From JAODBQ01 sp038213195 (GTDB taxonomy: Bacteria; Actinomycetota; Acidimicrobiia; Acidimicrobiales; Ilumatobacteraceae), in assembly GCA_038213195.1 (NCBI GenBank), contig JBBQTN010000126.1:1-15171 (forward strand): a stretch of DNA of 15,171 bases. Reading direction: 5' to 3'. The notes under the pieces were generated by a model, which ran no database searches, had not been told where the DNA came from, and saw nothing but the letters and a program-made list of their open reading frames with translations. A program made the translations under genes and the position numbers. Numbering within the stretch: the stretch's first letter is position 1; every line of letters begins with the position of its first letter. Of the stretch, positions 6,051 through 13,175 are shown piece after piece.

Positions 6051-7478
6051 CTACCGGAGCTCGCCGACGGGGTCCGGAGGCGTCGCCGCGACCGGTTCCG
6101 GCGCACCGGGCGCATCCGGGTCGGCGGATCCGGCCGGGTCCGTTGCTTCCGTCGGCTCCGTCGGCTCGTCGTCGTGGTGCTCTGCGGCGAGGTCGTGGCA
6201 CAGCTTCCACGCGACCGCCGCGGCGAAGAAAGGGGCGGCGACGAGCAGGATCCGCAGGATCAACGTGACGGTGTCGAGGGCGATGTGGAACTTCTGGGAG
6301 ATGATGTCCTGCCCTCCGCCGATGAACAGGACCACGTAGAACGTGAGGACCGCGACGCCGAGCGCCGTGCGGCGCGGGCGATCGCGGGGCCGCACGAGGA
6401 GGTGGTGGTCGGGCCCTGCCGGTCCCTCGCGAGACCACCTGTGATCGATCGCCGGCCAGCCGAACAGCACCGCGAACGTGACCGTCGGGAACACGACCGC
6501 CGGGAGGATGACCTCGGGCACGCGATAGCCGAACAGGTGCAATCGGAACGACGGGAACAGACGCAGCGCACCTTCCAGCCAGCCCATGTACCAGTCCGGT
6601 TGGGCGGCCGTCGACACCGACGAAGGCTGGTACGGGCCGTACAGCCAGATCGGGTTGATCTGCACCAGTCCGCCGAGCGCGACGAGCACGGCGACGACGA
6701 CCAGCAGCAGCCCGATCGAGCGCATCGCGTAGGTCGGCCACAGGCGCGAGCCGACGACGTTGTGCTCTGTGCGGCCGGGTCCCGGGAACTGGGTGTGCTT
6801 CTGGCGCCACACGATCGCGAGGTGCACCGAGAGCAGGCCGACGATCAGCGCCGGCACGATCAGCACGTGGATGACGTACAGCCGCGAGGTGATGTCGCTC
6901 GCCGGGAACTCGCCGCCGAACGCGAGGTAGGCGAGCCACGAGCCGATCACCGGCACGGACACGAGCACCGAGTAGGCGATCCGCAGACCGGTGCCGGAGA
7001 GCAGGTCGTCGGGCAGCGAGTACCCGGTGAAGCCGTTGGCGATGGCCAGCAGCAACAGCGCCAGCCCGATGAACCAGTTGACCTCCCGCGGCCGGCGGTA
7101 CGCGCCCGTGAAGTAGATCCGGCACAGGTGCAGGACGATCGCGCCGAGGAACACCAGCGCCGCCCAGTGGTGCACCTGGCGGATCAGCAGCCCGGCGCGC
7201 ACGTCGAAGCCGAGGTGGACCACCGACCGGTAGGCCTCCGACACGTGCTGGCCGTTCAGCGGACCGTACGAGCCGGTGTAGACGACGTCCTGCCCGCTGG
7301 CGTGGAAGAAGAACGTCAGGTACACGCCGGTGGCGATCAGCACCATCAGGCAGTACAGCGCGACCTCGCCGAGCATGAACGACCAGTGGTCCGGGAAGAC
7401 CTTGTCCAGCGCTTTGCGGGTGAACTTCGTGCCCCCGACGCGATCGTCGGTCCAGCGCAGCAGCCGTCGGGTGATCAC
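6051..7478 (-). CDS. qcrB: Menaquinol-cytochrome c reductase cytochrome b subunit
   Basis: QcrB is the membrane core of the bcc complex; it oxidises menaquinol and carries two haems b. The 475-residue protein shows haem-ligand pairs on two helices: H103 and H117 (thirteen residues between) and H204 and H219 (fourteen between, the b6-like spacing). It also has SLPDDLLSGTGLRI (154-167), seen in actinobacterial QcrB, and a quinol-site motif PDWY (294-297) instead of the textbook PEWY. About eight to nine helices are visible. After the last helix (about 408-424) comes a charged, Pro/Glu/Asp-rich tail of about 50 residues with no recognisable domain. The GTG start at 7478 overlaps the ctaG stop as GTGA, and GAGGTGGG just upstream is a fitting Shine-Dalgarno. 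It is last of the eight coupled respiratory genes. Confidence 0.95.
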   Translation of the reverse strand: MITRRLLRWTDDRVGGTKFTRKALDKVFPDHWSFMLGEVALYCLMVLIATGVYLTFFFHASGQDVVYTGSYGPLNGQHVSEAYRSVVHLGFDVRAGLLIRQVHHWAALVFLGAIVLHLCRIYFTGAYRRPREVNWFIGLALLLLAIANGFTGYSLPDDLLSGTGLRIAYSVLVSVPVIGSWLAYLAFGGEFPASDITSRLYVIHVLIVPALIVGLLSVHLAIVWRQKHTQFPGPGRTEHNVVGSRLWPTYAMRSIGLLLVVVAVLVALGGLVQINPIWLYGPYQPSSVSTAAQPDWYMGWLEGALRLFPSFRLHLFGYRVPEVILPAVVFPTVTFAVLFGWPAIDHRWSREGPAGPDHHLLVRPRDRPRRTALGVAVLTFYVVLFIGGGQDIISQKFHIALDTVTLILRILLVAAPFFAAAVAWKLCHDLAAEHHDDEPTEPTEATDPAGSADPDAPGAPEPVAATPPDPVGELR

Positions 7479-8206
7479 GACCCACCTCGGGCGACGGCCG
7501 GGACCCCTGGCGAGACGCGTTCGACCGAACGCAACCACTCGACCCCGAGGACGACCCCGCCGACGACCGCCGCCAGCCCGCCGTAGGCCCACATCACCAC
7601 GCCGGCCAGCTGCTGGTCGGCCAGCCCGGCCCGCGGGGAGGCGGCGTACCACCGGCGGTGGGCCAGCGTCAGCGCGACCCCGTAGGCCATCGCCGGCAGC
7701 GTCGCCAGGAACAACGCCACCACCGCTCCGCCGCGCTCTGTGGCACGGAGCCGGAACAGGGCGTCCCACAGCACGAACGCGGTCAGCAGCAGAGCGGCGT
7801 GCTCGACCTCGTGCACCGTGGGGCGGCGCACCGCGGCATCGAACCAGGCCGGGGTGTGCCACACGAGCAGCGTCACCACCTGCACGAAGGCGGCGAACGC
7901 CAGCCAGCGCCACGACACAGGGCGCGGGGCGCGCCGGCCGAGGGTCGCCGCGGCGACTGCCACCGGCCTGCCTCGCGCGAGCAGCGGCGCCGCGACGGAG
8001 ATCAGGATCACGTGCTGCACCATGTGCCCGGCGAGCGAACGCTCGGCCACGCCGTGCAGCGGCGAGACCAGCGCGACCGCGACGGCGACGATCCCGGCGA
8101 GGAACGACACCGGCCGTGCCACCGTCGGCGCAGGCAGGCGCAACACCGCCAGCCCGTAGGCCAGCACGACCACTGCGAGCTCGACGGCGAGGATCCGCGT
8201 GCTCAC
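7475..8206 (-). CDS. ctaG: Cytochrome c oxidase assembly factor, CtaG/caa3 type
   Basis: This 243-residue polytopic membrane protein has about six to seven helices. It matches the caa3_CtaG family (PF09678-like), with GHMVQHVILISVAAPLLARG in the middle and WHTPAWFDAAVRRPTVHEVE followed by a helix. The His-rich motifs (HMVQH, WHTPAWF, HEVEH) are the family hallmarks. CtaG proteins of this type are linked to copper insertion into the oxidase and are usually encoded beside caa3-type oxidase genes, as here. This family differs from the mitochondrial Cox11-like CtaG of the same name. The GTG at 8206 overlaps the previous stop as GTGA. Residues upstream in the same frame look like antisense of the preceding gene, so the longer frame is rejected. 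Confidence 0.9.
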   Translation of the reverse strand: MSTRILAVELAVVVLAYGLAVLRLPAPTVARPVSFLAGIVAVAVALVSPLHGVAERSLAGHMVQHVILISVAAPLLARGRPVAVAAATLGRRAPRPVSWRWLAFAAFVQVVTLLVWHTPAWFDAAVRRPTVHEVEHAALLLTAFVLWDALFRLRATERGGAVVALFLATLPAMAYGVALTLAHRRWYAASPRAGLADQQLAGVVMWAYGGLAAVVGGVVLGVEWLRSVERVSPGVPAVARGGS

Positions 8207-8583
8207 GTCCGCCCCGTCGAGATCAACGACACGATCGCTCCCTCGTACACGATCAGCAGCAGGCTCAGGGCCCCGATCACCAGGCCGAGGAGCCCCAGGA
8301 ACACGGTGCGCCCGACCGGCGTCGGCGACGACTCGTCGTCGGTGCCGACGTGGGCGTACGACCAGCTGATCCTCATCCCGGCGAGCACGACGACGGCGAG
8401 CACGATGGTGATCCCATGCATCACCCAGACCACGGAGTGGTGCGCCTCGCGCAACGGGACGAGGCTCGCTTCTGACCCGATGTGCACCATCCAGGTGACG
8501 ATGCTGCCGAACGTTGCGAACCACAGCACGGGTCCCGACGGCGCCGGTCGGGTCGTGACGATCCCCCCCGTCCGCTCCTTCAT
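8203..8583 (-). CDS. Three-helix membrane protein of the oxidase operon, unknown function
   Basis: This 126-residue protein lies between ctaE and ctaG and is coupled to both by 4-nt overlaps (ATGA at 8580-8583, GTGA at 8203-8206). Three helices are visible: about 19-42 (VLWFATFGSIVTWMVHIGS), 50-72 (VVWVMHGITIVLAVVVLAG) and 92-118 (TVFLGLLGLVIGALSLLLI). Polar residues within the helices include H34, H49 and H56. From memory, small 3-helix hypothetical proteins with similar helix patterns occur beside ctaG in other bacteria, but I cannot verify the family. It occupies the position where a small subunit IV gene (CtaF) is often found, yet does not look like CtaF. A structural or assembly role in the oxidase is inference from position. 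Confidence 0.8.
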   Translation of the reverse strand: MKERTGGIVTTRPAPSGPVLWFATFGSIVTWMVHIGSEASLVPLREAHHSVVWVMHGITIVLAVVVLAGMRISWSYAHVGTDDESSPTPVGRTVFLGLLGLVIGALSLLLIVYEGAIVSLISTGRT

Positions 8584-9194
8584 CGGATGTGCGCGCTGAG
8601 GTAGAGCGAGCTGAACACGAAGATCCACACTGCGTCGACGAAGTGCCAGTACATCGCGAACAGGGTCACGGCCTGGTGGCGGTCGGCGTCGAACCAGCCG
8701 TTCGCGGCCTTGACCTGGACGACCGCGCTCATCAGCAGTCCGGCGACCAGGTGCAGCCCGTGCAGGCCGGTGATCACGATGAACAGCGACGCGTACGCGT
8801 TCGCCTTGGCGTTGAACTCGAGGGCGTGGAACTCGACCGCCTGGTTGACGACGAACGCCGCGCCGAGCAGCCAGCTGATCGCCAACGCCACCCGCAGTTG
8901 GCCGACCCTGCCGCGGCGGATCGCCGCCTCGCCCCAGAACAGCGGCAGGCTGCTGGCCAGGAGGACGATGGTGAACAGCCAGATCGGCGACAGCTCCGGC
9001 GCGGCGATGCCGCCCTGCGGCCACGTCGCCGAGTTGGCGCGGACGAAGAAGTACGCCGACAGCAGGGCCCCGAAGATCATCGACTCGGTGGTGATCAGCA
9101 TCACCATCCCCCACCAGCCGATCGAGCGGGTGCGCGCCTGCGGGCCGAGCACGGGGACGCTCGCGCTCGCGTCGGTGATCAGCTCGGCGCTCAT
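8580..9194 (-). CDS. ctaE: Cytochrome c oxidase subunit III
   Basis: This 204-residue protein has five membrane helices, the short form of subunit III found in many bacteria. Diagnostic stretches are GWWGMVMLITTESMIFGALL (26-45, with the conserved Glu in TES), ASLFIVITGLHGLHLVAGL (135-153) and YWHFVDAVWIFVF (182-194). Subunit III binds subunit I and stabilises proton uptake; it carries no redox centre. The ATG at 9194 overlaps the ctaD stop as ATGA. The longer frame to 9224 would add ten residues that are out-of-frame ctaD sequence. Confidence 0.95.
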   Translation of the reverse strand: MSAELITDASASVPVLGPQARTRSIGWWGMVMLITTESMIFGALLSAYFFVRANSATWPQGGIAAPELSPIWLFTIVLLASSLPLFWGEAAIRRGRVGQLRVALAISWLLGAAFVVNQAVEFHALEFNAKANAYASLFIVITGLHGLHLVAGLLMSAVVQVKAANGWFDADRHQAVTLFAMYWHFVDAVWIFVFSSLYLSAHIR

Positions 9195-11128
9195 GTCCTG
9201 TCGATCTCCGTGCGCCAGGCCCACGCGGTGATCGCGCCGAGGGCGACGATCACACCCGTCGCGAGCACGAACGCCGCCGAGATGAGCAGGCCGGTGAAGA
9301 ACACCAGCACCCCGAGCGCGGCGAGCACCGGCAGCGCGCTCGGGTGGGGGATCTCCAGCTGCGCCTCGGGCAGCGAGTCCAACCCTGTGCTGATCGGGGT
9401 CGTCCGCTCCACCGCGCCCTCCTCACCTTGGCTGTGGGTGAGCGGGTCGGCGGAGTCGGCGGCGAGCGCGAGCGGCGCGGGGAACCACAGCGGATGGCGG
9501 CTGGCGACCACGGGCACGGCGGTGAAGTTCTGGTCCGGCGGGGGTGAGGTGATGGCCCACTCCAGCGTGTCGGCGTGCCACGGATCGTCGCCTGCCACCG
9601 CGCCGTGGCGCAGGCTGCGCACGACGTTGTAGACCGTGAGCAGCGTGCCGGCGGCGAACAGCAGCGAGCCGAGGCTGATGACCATGTTCAGCGTGTCCCA
9701 GCCGAGCCCCGCGTCGTATGTGTACACCCGCCGCGGCATGCCCATCTCGCCGAGCACGTGCATCGGTCCGAACGTCAGGTTGAACCCGATCAGCATCGTC
9801 CAGAAGCTCCACTTGCCGAGCCGTTCGTCGAGCATCCGGCCGGTCATCTTCGGCATCCAGTAGTAGATCGCGCCGAAGATCGGGAACACGACCGCGCCAT
9901 TGAGCACGTAATGGAAGTGGGCGACGATGAAGTAGCTGTCGGTCACCTGCAGATCGAACGGCAGCGCGGCGACCATCACCCCCGTGATCCCGCCGATCAG
10001 GAAGATGATCAGGAACCCGAGCGCGAACAGCATCGGCGTGGTGAAGCGCACCTTGCCGCCCCACATCGTGCCGATCCACGCGAAGTAGAGGATCGCACTG
10101 GGGATCGCGATCACGAAGCTCGCTGCGGAGAAGAACCCCATCGCCGTCGTCGGCAGGCCGGTCGCGAACATGTGGTGCACCCACACCCCGAAGCTGATGA
10201 ACGCGATCCCGAGCAGCGCTCCGACCGTCCACACGTACCCCGCCTGCGGGCGCCGGGAGAACGTGGTGATCATCTGCGTCACCATCCCGACCGCGGGGAT
10301 GAACAGGATGTACACCTCGGGATGGCCCCAGAACCAGAACAGGTGCTGGTATAGCAGCGCACTGCCGCCGCTGCCCGGCACGTAGAACTTCGTGCCGAAC
10401 AGGCGATCCGCTTCGAGCAGCGCGGAGGAGACGGTGATCGCCGGCACCGCGAACAAGATCATGAACCCCATCGCGACGTACGCCCAGACCAGCGCGGGGA
10501 TTCGGTTGACCGTCATCCCCGGGGCACGCAGCTTGAACGTCGTGACGATGAAGTTCACCGCGCCGACCGTCGTGGAGATGCCGACGAACGCAACGCCGAG
10601 TCCCCAGAAGTCGAGGTTGATCCCCGGCGAGAAGCTCTTGTCGGTCAGCGGCACGTACGCGAACCAGCCGCCGTTCGGGGCCTTGCCGAGCACGAAGCTG
10701 GCTGACATGAAGATCCCTGCTCCGACGAAGATCCAGTAGCTGAACGCGTTGAGCCGCGGGTAGGCCATGTCCCGCGCCCCGATCATCAACGGGATCAGGA
10801 AGTTCCCGAACCCGGCGAGCACGGGGGTGTTGAACAGGAAGATCATCATCGTCCCGTGCATCGTGAACAGCTGGTTGTACTCGTCGGCGCCGACCACCGT
10901 GCCGTTCGGCTGGGCGAGCTGGGCGCGCATCACCAGGGCGAGCAGCCCGGCGATGAAGAAGAACACGAACGCGGTGACGATGTAGCGGATCCCGATCCGC
11001 TTGTGGTCGACCGTGGTGAAGAAGCCGAGCAGGCCGGGCCGGTCGACCCAGGCGCGTTCGATCCGCTCTTCGATGTCGTGGGGGTCAGGACCTTGGCCGG
11101 CGTCGGGGGCCTCCTCGAGCGTCGTCAT
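9191..11128 (-). CDS. ctaD: Cytochrome c oxidase subunit I
   Basis: This 645-residue catalytic subunit carries haem a, haem a3 and CuB and reduces oxygen to water. Visible ligands: H91 in FTMHGTMMIF (haem a); H269 with the cross-link Tyr273 in WFWGHPEVY; H318-H319 in VWVHHMF (CuB); H404 and H406 in VAHFHYVL (haem a3 and haem a). The D-channel Asp is present (D120 in GARDMAYPR), as is the gating Glu271 of the A1 type. In the K-channel segment, usually xPTGIKxFxW, the sequence is IPSAILYFAW, so Lys becomes L347 (codon 10088-10090) while S344 keeps the hydroxyl. After the twelve core helices comes a polar linker (about 525-595) and an extra two-helix hairpin (about 598-636) ending WAWRTEIDRT. 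The ATG at 11128 overlaps the ctaC stop; GGAG lies 8 nt upstream. Confidence 0.97.
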   Translation of the reverse strand: MTTLEEAPDAGQGPDPHDIEERIERAWVDRPGLLGFFTTVDHKRIGIRYIVTAFVFFFIAGLLALVMRAQLAQPNGTVVGADEYNQLFTMHGTMMIFLFNTPVLAGFGNFLIPLMIGARDMAYPRLNAFSYWIFVGAGIFMSASFVLGKAPNGGWFAYVPLTDKSFSPGINLDFWGLGVAFVGISTTVGAVNFIVTTFKLRAPGMTVNRIPALVWAYVAMGFMILFAVPAITVSSALLEADRLFGTKFYVPGSGGSALLYQHLFWFWGHPEVYILFIPAVGMVTQMITTFSRRPQAGYVWTVGALLGIAFISFGVWVHHMFATGLPTTAMGFFSAASFVIAIPSAILYFAWIGTMWGGKVRFTTPMLFALGFLIIFLIGGITGVMVAALPFDLQVTDSYFIVAHFHYVLNGAVVFPIFGAIYYWMPKMTGRMLDERLGKWSFWTMLIGFNLTFGPMHVLGEMGMPRRVYTYDAGLGWDTLNMVISLGSLLFAAGTLLTVYNVVRSLRHGAVAGDDPWHADTLEWAITSPPPDQNFTAVPVVASRHPLWFPAPLALAADSADPLTHSQGEEGAVERTTPISTGLDSLPEAQLEIPHPSALPVLAALGVLVFFTGLLISAAFVLATGVIVALGAITAWAWRTEIDRT

Positions 11129-12165
11129 GTGAGGTTCTCCAGGTAGGCGACGAGGGCGTTGACCTGGTCAGGTGTCAGGTCGATCTGTGGCATCAGCGCT
11201 CCCCCTTTGACCTTCTGTGTCGCGCTCAGCCAGTGGGCCATGTCGGCGGGCGTGTTCGGCAGCGCGTCAGCCGCCAGGGTGGACCGGCTGCCGACGTGGG
11301 TGAGGTCGGGGCCGAGGATCCCGGCGGCGGCGGTGCCCGCGACCGTGTGGCAACCCGCGCACGACGTGGTCGCGAGCAGCTGCGCACCCTGCGTCTGCAG
11401 GGCCGTCTGCGGCGCTGCACCCGGGGCGCGGTTGGCGGCGAGCCATCCTGCGTAGTCCGACGGCGTCTGGACGACGACGATGAACGCCATCTTGGCGTGC
11501 TCGATCCCGCAGAACTCGGCGCACTGGCCCCGGTACGTGCCCGTCGTGTCGGCGGTGAACGTCATGTGGTTCGTCTGGCCGGGGACGACGTCCGTCTTGC
11601 CGTTGAGCTGCGGCACCCAGAGGCTGTGGATCACGTTGTCGGAGCGCAGTGCGATGTCGACGCGCTCGCCGACGGGCACGTGGATCTCGTTGGCGGTGAC
11701 CACGGCATCGTTCGGGTAGCTGATCCGCCACCACCAGTCCTTGGCGTCGACGTCGACGTGCACCGATGCAGCGGAGGCCTGCAGCCGGTTGCTGACCCGC
11801 ACGGTCTGCACAGCGATCACCGAGAGCACGATGATCGGCAGCACCAACCCGCCGTAGACCAGGAACGACCGGTCGGTGCGCTCCGTCGGCGTGACGTCGA
11901 CGAGATGCCGGGGCCCGTCGCCGTCGCTGCCGTCGCCGTCGCGGTCGCGGTCCCGCCGGCGGATCATCGCGACGAGCACGACAGCGAAGACGCCGATGTA
12001 CACGACGATCGCCATCCCGAACATCAACCACCACAGGTGGCTGATCCGACCGGCCTGCGCCGACTTCGCGTCGAGCATCGACGGCGACCTGCTGGAGCAG
12101 CCGGCGCAGGCGACGACCAGGCCGACGGCGGCGAGCTGCCCGACCGTGCGCGCCCGCCGCCTCAT
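11125..12165 (-). CDS. ctaC: Cytochrome c oxidase subunit II with fused cytochrome c domain
   Basis: This 346-residue lipoprotein subunit carries the CuA electron-entry site. A lipoprotein-type signal ends at C20 (VVAC) or C23. Two helices follow (about 45-68 and 100-121), separated by a charged RDRDRDGDGSDGDG linker. The CuA domain shows VIHSLWVPQLNGK (178-190, H180) and CAEFCGIEHAKM (215-226), giving Cys215, Glu217, Cys219, His223 and Met226. A C-terminal class I cytochrome c domain has CAGCH (269-273) and the likely distal Met in ALMPQI (M325). This architecture is the caa3 type. The ATG at 12165 forms an ATGA overlap with the qcrA stop; an ATG four codons upstream (12177) is possible but would have poor spacing to a ribosome site. 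Confidence 0.95.
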   Translation of the reverse strand: MRRRARTVGQLAAVGLVVACAGCSSRSPSMLDAKSAQAGRISHLWWLMFGMAIVVYIGVFAVVLVAMIRRRDRDRDGDGSDGDGPRHLVDVTPTERTDRSFLVYGGLVLPIIVLSVIAVQTVRVSNRLQASAASVHVDVDAKDWWWRISYPNDAVVTANEIHVPVGERVDIALRSDNVIHSLWVPQLNGKTDVVPGQTNHMTFTADTTGTYRGQCAEFCGIEHAKMAFIVVVQTPSDYAGWLAANRAPGAAPQTALQTQGAQLLATTSCAGCHTVAGTAAAGILGPDLTHVGSRSTLAADALPNTPADMAHWLSATQKVKGGALMPQIDLTPDQVNALVAYLENLT

Positions 12166-13175
12166 GCCTTCCACCATCCCGGGCCGATCGGCTCGCTGAA
12201 GTCGCCGTTGACGCGCAGCACACCGTCGGCGCCGACGACCAGCGGCAGCTGCGGCAGTGGCCACGCCGCGGGGCCGCTCACCGGCACCGCGCCACGCAGC
12301 ACGTCGAAGCTCGACTGGTGGCACGGGCACAGCAGCTGGTGGCTGTCTGCCTGGTAGAGGCCGACAGGGCAGCCGGCGTGGGTGCACACCTTCGAGTAGG
12401 CGAGCAGACCGGAGGGCGCCCAGTCCGCCCGCCCGGCCGGCAGGTGGAGCAGCTTCGGGTCGACACGCACGAGCACCGCCTGGGCGTCGGCCGCTCCGAC
12501 GGCCCCCTCGGGGAACACGGTGAGCAGCCCGTCAGCGGGGACATCGGCGGCGGCCACCGGCGTGCCGTCCTCGGTCACCACCCGCACCCCGGCTCGCCAC
12601 GCGGTGTGCAGCAGCTCCTTGCCGGGGCTCGGGCCGAGCGAGCGCAGCGGCGAGATCAGCGCGATGCCGAGCGCACCGCCGGCGGCCATCGCGCTGCGCT
12701 TCAGCCACACGCGGCGGGCGACCGCGTCGGCGCGGCCGAGCTCGGCGTCGAGCTCGGCGACCTCCTCCGGCGTGGCCCGCAGCGTCGTGCGCTGCTCGGT
12801 CTGCTCGCCTCCGCCGAGCAGGTGGTTGGCCCAGACGACCAGCCCGAACCCCACCCCACCGAACGCCACGGCGAGCAGCACGCCTTCGAGCTGTGTGCGC
12901 CGGCCACCGCTCCAGAAGGCGATGGCGAACCCGACGGCGGCGAGCGCGGCGAGCAGGAACGCCCCCATCGCGAAGCGCTCCGAACGCCCGACGGCGTTCG
13001 TGCCGGCGAGATGCCCGGAGCTGGGGTCGGGGTCGGAGTGGGGGTCGGCATCGGCGAGGCCGGCAAGGTCACCGCCTCGTCTGCCGCGCCGCCGCCAGCC
13101 TCCGGCGAGCGCGGCCGCGCCGGCGGCAAGGAACGCGAACAGCGCCCAGCGGTCATGGCGACGCTCCCGGCTCAC
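12162..13175 (-). CDS. qcrA: Menaquinol-cytochrome c reductase Rieske iron-sulfur subunit
   Basis: This 337-residue protein takes the first electron from menaquinol at a [2Fe-2S] cluster and passes it to QcrC. The cluster motifs are CTHAGC (264-269) and CPCHQSSF (283-290), with ligands C264, H266, C283 and H286 and the disulfide pair C269/C285. As in actinobacterial QcrA, several helices precede the Rieske domain (about 9-26, 70-88, 96-118 and 162-178). The last is preceded by a twin-arginine stretch, RRVWLKRSAM (154-163), suggesting Tat-dependent export of the cluster domain as reported for actinobacterial QcrA. An Asp/Pro/Ser-rich loop lies at about 41-55. The GTG at 13175 overlaps the qcrC stop as GTGA, and GGGGA upstream fits a ribosome site. 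Confidence 0.95.
   Translation of the reverse strand: MSRERRHDRWALFAFLAAGAAALAGGWRRRGRRGGDLAGLADADPHSDPDPSSGHLAGTNAVGRSERFAMGAFLLAALAAVGFAIAFWSGGRRTQLEGVLLAVAFGGVGFGLVVWANHLLGGGEQTEQRTTLRATPEEVAELDAELGRADAVARRVWLKRSAMAAGGALGIALISPLRSLGPSPGKELLHTAWRAGVRVVTEDGTPVAAADVPADGLLTVFPEGAVGAADAQAVLVRVDPKLLHLPAGRADWAPSGLLAYSKVCTHAGCPVGLYQADSHQLLCPCHQSSFDVLRGAVPVSGPAAWPLPQLPLVVGADGVLRVNGDFSEPIGPGWWKA

Noticed and set aside
5605..7485. Minus-strand open frame of 626 codons overlapping qcrB in another frame
   Set aside because: It is an alternate frame of qcrB and the ligase gene, with Arg/Pro-rich composition and no motifs.
5721..7586. Plus-strand open frame of 621 codons opposite ybdK-like gene and qcrB
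   Set aside because: It is antisense to QcrB with conserved haem motifs; its Arg/Asp/His/Gln-rich product has no domain. Long antisense frames are expected at this GC content.
9575..10354. Plus-strand frame opposite ctaD
   Set aside because: It is antisense to highly conserved CtaD helices and rich in His/Arg/Asp/Glu, as expected for a shadow frame.
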